DNA of 14,703 nucleotides from Cytophagales bacterium (GTDB lineage Bacteria > Bacteroidota > Bacteroidia > Cytophagales > Cyclobacteriaceae), in the NCBI GenBank assembly GCA_020063545.1, contig JAGUUF010000237.1, positions 1-14,703 on the forward strand, in the 5' to 3' direction. Below, in pieces: positions 9,347 to 14,703 of this stretch (positions within the stretch are counted from its first letter, which is position 1; every line of letters starts with the position of its first letter). Position numbers and translations under genes: made by a program. Under the pieces are notes generated by a model. That model did not search any database. It worked only from the letters and a program-made list of their open reading frames with translations, and was not told the origin of the DNA.

Positions 9347-9410
9347 TTCATTATTCAATATTCATCATTATTCAATATTCATCATTCATCATTCGTTATT
9401 CAGTATTCAT
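9347..9410. repeat. Right-hand AT-rich short repeats flanking the four-helix-bundle gene
   Basis: A tract of overlapping ATTCATTATTC, CAATATTC and ATTCATCATTC words. The 20-nt word ATTATTCAATATTCATCATT occurs at 9350-9369 and 9367-9386 (17-bp step), and a third time on the other side of the gene at 8783-8802. A 21-nt word at 9382-9402 is also found exactly at 8756-8776. Shared words on both sides of the four-helix-bundle gene suggest that gene and repeats form one unit. The tract ends just before the stop codon of the TIR gene (9417-9419). Confidence 0.85.
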
Positions 9411-9416
9411 TGTACA

Positions 9417-11012
9417 CTACTTCAGTTCAATCACGGTAGTATACACCTTTTTCACTTCGGCCGGCACTTTGTCTTTCGGCACAACAACGGAAACTACTTT
9501 TGGCGCTTTAAAATTTCGGGCCAGGTTACTTTTCGGATCATCTTCGCCTACCAGGAATAACGGTGTTGGTGAGGAAGCCCCGCCAACCTGTTTCCAAACT
9601 TGTTTAATAAAGGGCAGCGCCCAGTCGGCCGCATATTTAAAATACACCACGGCCAGTTTGCTCTTGGGAATTTGCTGGGTGCTAATGTCACGGTATTGGT
9701 CTTCCCCATCGGGCATGATGTTCATAATCTCAACCGGGTATTCGGCACTGAGCTTGTCGGTAATAATTTTTGCATCCACTTCATCCTGCTGGTTGAAGAT
9801 GAAGAAGATGTCAGTATCCTTCGAATCGTACACGGTGGCATCCTGTTTCATCATCACCACCCGGATGTCGTCCACCAGTTGCATGGGGCCCGGGCTGTTG
9901 GAAAACATCATGTTGCGGGTAATGTTGTTGCGGATGTGCTTTATAAAATTTTGCTGGGCGGGTTTTATGGCTTGTTCGGCATCGGGGTACAGCCAGATGA
10001 ACGCGTTGAAATCGGTTTCGGTAATTCGCTTCTTCGCTTCCATAAACTGGTATTGCGGAAAGGACATGTCCTCATCCGACTCAAAGCGTCTTCCGAATTC
10101 GCCACTCAGCATGTGCAGCGAGCACGAACTTCGCGCCATTTCTTCTGCAACTTTTTTCTTGAAGGTTTCGTCATCGGCCGGGCAATCGGTTGCGGGCAGC
10201 ACGTTAAATCCTGCCTTTTGCAGGATGATGGCCATTTCCTCGCGTTGCTCTTTTAAATCGCTTGACGTCCAGGCCAGGTAGATGGTGGGCCGCTGGCGAT
10301 CGATAACCTGGACTTTAATAGCTGAAGGAAGGGAAGTGGTGAAGGTGGCGGGAACAATCTGGCGTGCGGTCAAATCGTGTGCCGCCACAGGAGGCGGCTG
10401 GCCGCGCTCGGCCAGTTTAATTCCGGATATAATTTCTTTAATGGCATTGGCCAGCTTATTAATCTGGTTGCGGTACAAAATTTTTCCACCCGTTGCATTG
10501 ATGTCATCATCTACCGGCCGCAGCGGGCGGTTTACGCCTGCATCGCGGTAAATAAAATCAATGGAGCGCAGCGCCCCGCTTAACTCATGCTCCAGTAACT
10601 TTACATCGTCCACATCAATTTCATGAATTTTGATGGGGAGAATACGGGAGGCAAAATTTCCGTTGGGCAGTTTAATCGTGCGGCCGAGGTGGTCATTGTT
10701 GGATTCATTTTTAAAAACCAGGAACTCCTGGTTCCAGGCAAAGGCTTTGGTGTCGCAATAGGTCTGCGAAATGATTGGTATAAAAATCAGCGACTTAATC
10801 TTGGTATTAATGGACTGATCAACGTGGTGGGTTTCCTGCAGGCCTTCACGCGGATTTTTATCAAAAAAAATGGACAGCTTGTCTTTCAACGTAGCGTCCA
10901 ATTCCTGGTTGAGTTTTTCTACAAACTCGGTTACCCAGCCATCGTACTTGTTGTCGTTATGGCGGTAACTTACAAATATGTCGTATTCAAATCCAGGGAT
11001 GATGGAGGGCAT
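9417..11012 (-). CDS. Soluble TIR-domain protein with two further TIR-like domains
   Basis: A protein of 531 residues from the ATG at 11012. A TTG 57 nt upstream would extend it, but MPSIIPGFEYDIF aligns exactly with the start of the divergent TIR gene. Domain 1 (about 1-200) is a TIR: YDIFVSYRH (10-18), then FFDKNPREG (49-57), SLIFIPIISQTYC and AWNQEF with Glu96 in the position of the TIR catalytic glutamate. Domain 2 (about 241-390) begins with IYLAWTSSDLKEQREEM and resembles TIR/DUF4062-like effector-associated folds. Domain 3 (about 394-531) begins with DIFFIFNQQDEVDA, also looks TIR-like, but has no WxxE motif. No signal peptide or TM is visible, so it is probably cytosolic. TIR domains either cleave NAD+ or act as adaptors; which applies here is not known. 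It lies downstream of the amidotransferase-like gene (92-nt gap) and upstream of the nSTAND pair. Confidence 0.85.
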   Translation of the reverse strand: MPSIIPGFEYDIFVSYRHNDNKYDGWVTEFVEKLNQELDATLKDKLSIFFDKNPREGLQETHHVDQSINTKIKSLIFIPIISQTYCDTKAFAWNQEFLVFKNESNNDHLGRTIKLPNGNFASRILPIKIHEIDVDDVKLLEHELSGALRSIDFIYRDAGVNRPLRPVDDDINATGGKILYRNQINKLANAIKEIISGIKLAERGQPPPVAAHDLTARQIVPATFTTSLPSAIKVQVIDRQRPTIYLAWTSSDLKEQREEMAIILQKAGFNVLPATDCPADDETFKKKVAEEMARSSCSLHMLSGEFGRRFESDEDMSFPQYQFMEAKKRITETDFNAFIWLYPDAEQAIKPAQQNFIKHIRNNITRNMMFSNSPGPMQLVDDIRVVMMKQDATVYDSKDTDIFFIFNQQDEVDAKIITDKLSAEYPVEIMNIMPDGEDQYRDISTQQIPKSKLAVVYFKYAADWALPFIKQVWKQVGGASSPTPLFLVGEDDPKSNLARNFKAPKVVSVVVPKDKVPAEVKKVYTTVIELK

Positions 11013-11104
11013 GGGTGGGTTGGTGGTTGTTTGAAATGTCAGTTTAGGAAGAATAGCGGATAAAACCAAAGAAAAGTTAGAGCAGCATATTTATATCCTA
11101 TCCC

Positions 11105-12328
11105 TTAGGTCTTTCTTTTCTTCTTGCTGGCCGAAGGAAAAAGCACATTGTTTAATATGAGTCGGTACCCGGGGGAATGCGGAAACAGGTTGAGATCGGT
11201 AGGGCCTCTGCCCCGCCCACGGCCGCCTTCGGGATCGTGCCCGCTGTAATAGGTCCAGTGGCCGTTGCCCAGCTCTCCATATATATAGCGCACAAACGGG
11301 CGCTGCCGGTTTTCGGCCAGAACAAGTACATCGGGTTTAACGTGCGGCTTGTTGAACGCGGTGGTAAGTCCTGAAAATTCCCGGATCAGGTTCTCGTGAT
11401 TTTGGGTGAGGATTGACGGGATAACATCCCACTTGGCCGAGAACTCGAATAACGTAAAAAACTCCGTACCTGAATCATTGTACCCCCAGCCGCCTACATT
11501 AATCGTGGAAAAACTGCGATTCATGGTTGGCTCGAGGGAAAAGTTTTCGAACGCCAGGCTTTTGGAAAAGTCAAGCGGCACTTCCAGTTCGTCAGTTGAG
11601 TTTTCAAGATCAGCACCGTTTGCAGCCAGGGCAATGTCAAACGTTTCGGCACCCGAACACATGGCAAACAGGTAGCCGCCCGATGCCGTAAAGGCATTGA
11701 TTTTTTTAACCACATCATACTTCATGGCCGAAACGGTGGCGTATCCCAACCGGGTAGCAGTAGTTTCAAGAAGTTTAACTTCCAGCTGTGCGGATTGCCG
11801 GAACTGCACTTTGCTTACCTGGCCGGTAAAATCTTCGTGGTGCAGGTGCAGCCAGTCGTACCGTGCCAGGGCATCTTCTTTCAAAATCTGTTCATCGTAA
11901 ATAATATCATAGGGAATTTCGGCATAATCCAGCACCAGGATAACCGCATCGGTTTCATCCAGCACCACTTCATTTTTAGGAGAGTATACGGCAATGCGTG
12001 GGGCGCGTTCCATGCGCACCAGGTTCATGTTAACGGCAGGGCTTTCAATGTAGCCAAGCAGTTTGTTTACTTCCGCATCCGTAAGCACCTGGGCCGTAAC
12101 ACCACGCACGGTACATTCATTGGCTATATCGGCTGAGAATTGTACAAGAAAACTCCCACCCCGGTAATTGAGCAGCCAGTCAACCGCAACATTTTTTTGC
12201 AGCGCATAGTAGGCTATACCGTAGGCCTTAAGGTGGTTGCGCTGGCTGTTATCCATAGGAATAAGGAGGGATGAAGCCGACACCCTGAAGGATAATCCCA
12301 GCAACACCAAAACAACCCATCTGCGCAT
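11105..12328 (-). CDS. Secreted class I glutamine amidotransferase-fold protein (often named 'asparagine synthetase B' in Bacteroidota)
   Basis: A protein of 407 residues with a Sec-type signal peptide (MRRWVVLVLLGLSFRVSASS), so it is exported. YLFAMCSGAETFDIA, with Cys224, resembles the nucleophile elbow of class I amidotransferase/DJ-1-like folds. Near the C-terminus, GNGHWTYYSGHDPEGG resembles the closing strand-turn of ThuA/amidotransferase-like domains. The tail is basic (KKKRKT). Similar proteins, to my recollection, carry the label 'asparagine synthetase B', but the sequence shows neither an N-terminal Cys2 glutaminase nor an SGGLDS-type ATP-pyrophosphatase motif, so that name is not supported. 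The catalytic histidine and acid are not assigned. It is the first gene of the minus-strand set, divergent from the TIR-TPR gene across a gap of about 100 bp. A periplasmic role beside the outward-facing parts of its neighbours is an inference. Confidence 0.75.
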   Translation of the reverse strand: MRRWVVLVLLGLSFRVSASSLLIPMDNSQRNHLKAYGIAYYALQKNVAVDWLLNYRGGSFLVQFSADIANECTVRGVTAQVLTDAEVNKLLGYIESPAVNMNLVRMERAPRIAVYSPKNEVVLDETDAVILVLDYAEIPYDIIYDEQILKEDALARYDWLHLHHEDFTGQVSKVQFRQSAQLEVKLLETTATRLGYATVSAMKYDVVKKINAFTASGGYLFAMCSGAETFDIALAANGADLENSTDELEVPLDFSKSLAFENFSLEPTMNRSFSTINVGGWGYNDSGTEFFTLFEFSAKWDVIPSILTQNHENLIREFSGLTTAFNKPHVKPDVLVLAENRQRPFVRYIYGELGNGHWTYYSGHDPEGGRGRGRGPTDLNLFPHSPGYRLILNNVLFPSASKKKRKT

Positions 12329-12359
12329 AGGCTAAAGTTCGGCAGTATAACCCGAACAA

Positions 12360-12391
12360 CAAAGTAAATAAACTATGAACCTTTAGTTAAA
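12360..12391 (-). promoter_or_regulatory. Candidate Bacteroidota-type promoter for the minus-strand gene set
   Basis: On the minus strand, TTTA (12391-12388) and TTACTTTG (12367-12360) are separated by 20 nt. They match the Bacteroidota primary sigma consensus (-33 TTTG, about 20 nt, -7 TAnnTTTG) at 3 of 4 and 5 of 6 fixed positions. Transcription would start near 12353, leaving a leader of about 25 nt before the ATG at 12328. It is the best match I found in the divergent gap and would drive the amidotransferase-like gene and possibly the rest of the set. Confidence 0.35.
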
Positions 12392-12415
12392 TTCGGTTTT
12401 GGCAAGGTCAATGGT

Positions 12416-12423
12416 TATCTTTG
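12416..12423 (+). promoter_or_regulatory. Perfect -7-like box TATCTTTG overlapping the TIR-TPR start region
   Basis: TATCTTTG matches TAnnTTTG at every fixed position but ends only 3 nt before the ATG at 12427. The nearest TTTG upstream (12398-12401) is just 14 nt away, shorter than the usual 19-21. If it were used, the transcript would start at or after the initiation codon, so it is either fortuitous or points to a leaderless message. Confidence 0.2.
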
Positions 12424-12426
12424 GAG

Positions 12427-14544
12427 ATGCCGTCTATAGTTCCCGGATACGAATACGATATCTTTATCAGCTACCGGCATAAGGATAACAAATACGATGG
12501 CTGGGTAAGTGAGTTTGTTGACAACCTGAAAAAGGAAATTGCGGCAACCTTTAAAGAAGAGTTAACGGTTTACTTCGACTCCAACCCGCACGATGGACTG
12601 CTCGAAACTCAGGTGGTTGACAAAAGCCTGGAGGGCAAACTGAAATGCCTGATTTTCATACCCATCCTATCGCAAACCTATTGCGACCCGAACAGCTACG
12701 CATGGAAACACGAATTCTGTGCATTCAATAAACTGGCAAGCAGCGACCAGTTCGGTATGTACATACGGCTGGCCAACGGCAACGTAAACAGCCGTATCCT
12801 GCCCGTCCGCATCCATGAACTGGATGACCAGGACCACAAACTGATTGAAACCGAACTTGGCGGCACCCTGCGGTCGCTTGATTTCATTTACCGAACCCCG
12901 GGTGTTAACCGCCCCCTGCGCGCACACGAAGACCAACCGAAAGAAAATCTCAACCACACCTACTACCGCGATCAAATCAATAAAGTTGCCAACACGATAA
13001 AGAAAACCATTGCCGGCATACGCATGATGCGGCCGGGCGCTGAAAAAATTACGGCTGCCGCTTACACCAACCCCGAGGCTACCCATAAACCGCCAGGGAA
13101 CAGAAAGATTATTTTTGGTATTGCAGTTATGCTGATTCTACTGGTGGCCGCATTGTATTACTTCAGGGAAGGATGGCCGGCATCCTCTGCCCAATCATCC
13201 GGAAACTCCATTGCTGTTTTGCCGTTTGCCGACCTGAGCCAGGAAGGGGACCAGGAATATTTTTCTGACGGATTGAGCGAAGAACTGCTTAACCTGCTGG
13301 CACGCATTCCCGACCTGAAAGTGATTTCGAGAACCTCGGCATTTTCGTTTAAAGGGAAGAATGAAGACATCCGCGACATTGGTAAAAAACTTGGTGTTAC
13401 GCACATCCTCGAAGGCAGCGTTCGAAAATCAACCGATAAAATCCGGATAACCGCCCAGCTTATTCACGTAATTGATGGCAGCCACATCTGGTCAAAAACC
13501 TACGATCGCCCGCTGGGCGACATCTTCAACATCCAGGATGAAATTGCCAGCGCGGTTGTCCATGAACTGAAACTTACCCTTGCCGGCAATGAAGTACACA
13601 TGCGGCCTGCCAATTCGGAAGCCTATAACCTGTACCTTCAGGGCCGCTATTTTTTTGCCAAACACCGGCAGGGCGATGTGGACGAAGCCATTGACCTGTT
13701 TAACCAGGCCATCGCCATTGATAACTCGATGGCCGATGCATGGGCCGCGCTCTCACTGGCATATGCCTCGCATGCCAACAACGGGTACATTGAGCCGGCA
13801 GAAGGTTTTGAAAAAGCGCGCAGCGCAGCTACAAAAGCAATAAGCCTGGCCGATGAACTTGCCAGCGGCCATTATGCACTCGCTTCTATTTTAGCCGCAT
13901 ACGACTGGAACTGGCAGGGGGCCCAGGAGGAATTTCGTAAAGCCATTGCCCGCGACCCCTCCAACATCGGGGCCATTAACGGCATGGCTAACCTTGCCCT
14001 TACGATGGGTGAGTTTGATCAGGCCATCTCCTTATTTAATAAGGCGCTTGAACTGGACCCCTTGCGAACGGTGATAAAAGTTAACCTGGCGATGACGCTT
14101 ATGCATGCCAACAGGCTTGATGAAGCAGAGCAACAACTGGTAAAAGCACTTGAATTCAACCCGAATTTTCCGACAGCCCATTACCGGCTGGGGCTTATTT
14201 ATCTTTTGCAGGGTAATGCAACCAAAGCCATTGAACAGATTCAAAAAGAAGTTGTGGACGACTGGCGCATGCAGGGATTGGCTATGGCCTACTACATGGC
14301 GGGTAATCAAAGAGAGGCCGACTTAATGCTTAAAAATTTTATTCAGGCCTACCAGCAGGTAAGCGCCTTTCAGATTGCTGAAATATACGGCTGTCGCAAT
14401 GATGCCAATGAAGTATTCCGGTGGCTCGAAACAGCCTACCGGCAGCGCGATGGCGGCCTTAGCACCCTGGCCGGCAACCCCTGGCTATCGCCTTTTGAAA
14501 AAGACCCCAGGTATGCCGAATTCAAACAAAAATTGAATTTATGA
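12427..14544 (+). CDS. TIR - transmembrane - TolB/FlgO-like - TPR protein
   Basis: A protein of 705 residues from the ATG at 12427; a TTG two codons earlier is also in frame. Domain order: TIR (about 1-160; YDIFISYRH at 10-18, SQTYC, AWKHEF with Glu96 in the catalytic position); a linker ending in KVANTIKKTIAGIRMM; one TM helix (about 228-247, IIFGIAVMLILLVAALYYF) after a basic GNRK; a TolB-N/FlgO-like alpha/beta domain (about 259-380; SIAVLPFADLS, YFSDGLSEELL, GVTHILEGSVRK); and five or six TPR units (about 396-690), ending WLSPFEKDPRYAEF. The TM-TolB-TPR half is the same arrangement that carries nucleotide cyclase or OmpR-type DNA-binding domains in CyaD-like and CadC-like proteins. Here TIR takes the output position. 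The TIR domain aligns without gaps over the first 96 residues with the soluble TIR gene across the divergent promoter region, so the two are paralogous. Confidence 0.88.
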   Translation: MPSIVPGYEYDIFISYRHKDNKYDGWVSEFVDNLKKEIAATFKEELTVYFDSNPHDGLLETQVVDKSLEGKLKCLIFIPILSQTYCDPNSYAWKHEFCAFNKLASSDQFGMYIRLANGNVNSRILPVRIHELDDQDHKLIETELGGTLRSLDFIYRTPGVNRPLRAHEDQPKENLNHTYYRDQINKVANTIKKTIAGIRMMRPGAEKITAAAYTNPEATHKPPGNRKIIFGIAVMLILLVAALYYFREGWPASSAQSSGNSIAVLPFADLSQEGDQEYFSDGLSEELLNLLARIPDLKVISRTSAFSFKGKNEDIRDIGKKLGVTHILEGSVRKSTDKIRITAQLIHVIDGSHIWSKTYDRPLGDIFNIQDEIASAVVHELKLTLAGNEVHMRPANSEAYNLYLQGRYFFAKHRQGDVDEAIDLFNQAIAIDNSMADAWAALSLAYASHANNGYIEPAEGFEKARSAATKAISLADELASGHYALASILAAYDWNWQGAQEEFRKAIARDPSNIGAINGMANLALTMGEFDQAISLFNKALELDPLRTVIKVNLAMTLMHANRLDEAEQQLVKALEFNPNFPTAHYRLGLIYLLQGNATKAIEQIQKEVVDDWRMQGLAMAYYMAGNQREADLMLKNFIQAYQQVSAFQIAEIYGCRNDANEVFRWLETAYRQRDGGLSTLAGNPWLSPFEKDPRYAEFKQKLNL

Positions 14545-14561
14545 GCCGTTAGGCCGGCTTT
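14544..14561 (+). terminator. Weak terminator-like hairpin after the TIR-TPR gene
   Basis: AGCCG (14544-14548) pairs with CGGCT (14555-14559) around a 6-nt loop, followed by only three T residues. It lies directly on the stop codon of the TIR-TPR gene. The stem is short and the T run poor, so termination here is uncertain. Confidence 0.25.
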
Positions 14562-14574
14562 ACCGGTACCGGTA
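14561..14574. repeat. Perfect 14-bp palindrome TACCGGTACCGGTA
   Basis: The 14 bases equal their own reverse complement and consist of two overlapping TACCGGTA units. The site lies in the 103-bp gap between the TIR-TPR gene and the next start codon. It could be an operator or part of a transcript-end structure. Nothing else in the sequence decides between these, and chance is possible. Confidence 0.4.
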
Positions 14575-14647
14575 TGCATCTTTCCGGATTTTTGTCTAAC
14601 TTTAGTTTCCTCTGGCTCTCAATAAAACAACCTAAAAAAATAAGTTT

Positions 14648-14703
14648 ATGGACAAGTCTAAGAAGGTATTTCTTGGCGTAATTGCTGTAGCAGCAATAGC
14701 CAC
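14648..14703 (+). CDS. Start of an unidentified gene with hydrophobic N-terminus (partial)
   Basis: The ATG at 14648 opens a frame that reads MDKSKKVFLGVIAVAAIA up to the window edge. A basic start followed by a hydrophobic stretch suggests a signal peptide or N-terminal anchor. A -7-like TAACTTTA (14597-14604; 5 of 6 fixed bases of TAnnTTTG) would give a leader of about 40 nt, but no -33 element is evident. With only 18 codons visible, neither family nor function can be given. Confidence 0.5.
   Translation, partial: MDKSKKVFLGVIAVAAIA

Noticed and set aside
8630..9410. CRISPR array
   Set aside because: The repeats are irregular AT-rich words with no constant spacer length and no cas genes nearby. 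The two long copies are palindromic units 150 bp apart.
9469..10281. Open frame of 270 codons on the plus strand opposite the TIR gene
   Set aside because: It lies wholly antisense to a clearly conserved TIR-domain protein and its translation is rich in Ser/Cys/Met with no recognisable domain; it is a shadow frame.
11013..11069. TTG start extending the soluble TIR protein by 19 residues
   Set aside because: The extra residues have no counterpart in the paralogue, whose start aligns with the ATG at 11012.
11105..12328. Bona fide asparagine synthetase (asnB)
   Set aside because: It lacks both the N-terminal glutaminase cysteine and the ATP-pyrophosphatase motif and carries a signal peptide.
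9417..14544. Thoeris or another named TIR defence system
   Set aside because: No ThsA-like SIR2/SLOG protein, no cyclic-nucleotide synthase and no Argonaute partner was seen; the only common element is the TIR domain.

Overview
The window looks like chromosomal DNA of a member of the Bacteroidota, probably a Cytophagales-type organism of intermediate GC. This is an inference from three things. The four-helix-bundle protein and the signal-peptide 'asparagine synthetase B-like' protein belong to families I know mainly from that phylum. The start codons generally lack good Shine-Dalgarno sequences. The divergent intergenic gap carries near-matches to the Bacteroidota promoter (-33 TTTG, -7 TAnnTTTG).

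Layout. Reading leftwards on the minus strand: a secreted amidotransferase-fold protein (12328-11105), a three-domain soluble TIR protein (11012-9417), a small four-helix-bundle gene inside an AT-rich repeat cluster (9313-8930; repeats 8630-8872 and 9347-9410), two tandem giant nSTAND1-type NTPases (8616-4561 and 4574-516, overlapping by 14 nt), and a polytopic membrane protein that overlaps the second NTPase by ATGA and runs off the left edge (519-<1). Divergently, on the plus strand: a TIR-TM-TolB/FlgO-like-TPR protein (12427-14544), then the first codons of a further gene starting at 14648.

How the genes may work together (inference). The two TIR proteins have closely related N-terminal domains of about 200 residues, and both keep the candidate catalytic Glu96 in an AWxxEF motif. 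Both nSTAND proteins have a complete Walker A/B NTPase at the N-terminus, one transmembrane helix near residue 570-590 preceded by a basic stretch, and a C-terminal region of about 760 residues predicted to lie outside the cytoplasm. The divergent TIR protein has the same plan: cytoplasmic TIR, one TM at about 228-247, then outward TolB/FlgO-like and TPR regions. The amidotransferase-like protein has a Sec signal peptide. The locus therefore reads as an envelope-spanning TIR/STAND module in which sensing parts outside the membrane could be linked to switch (NTPase) and effector (TIR) parts inside. I do not recognise it as a named system. A role in defence, envelope surveillance or signalling is possible, and the sequence alone does not decide between them.

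The four-helix-bundle island between the TIR and nSTAND genes looks like a later insertion. It is flanked by the same short AT-rich words on both sides and carries two copies of an 80-bp hairpin-forming repeat exactly 150 bp apart. No rRNA, tRNA, transposase, CRISPR array or integrase was seen.
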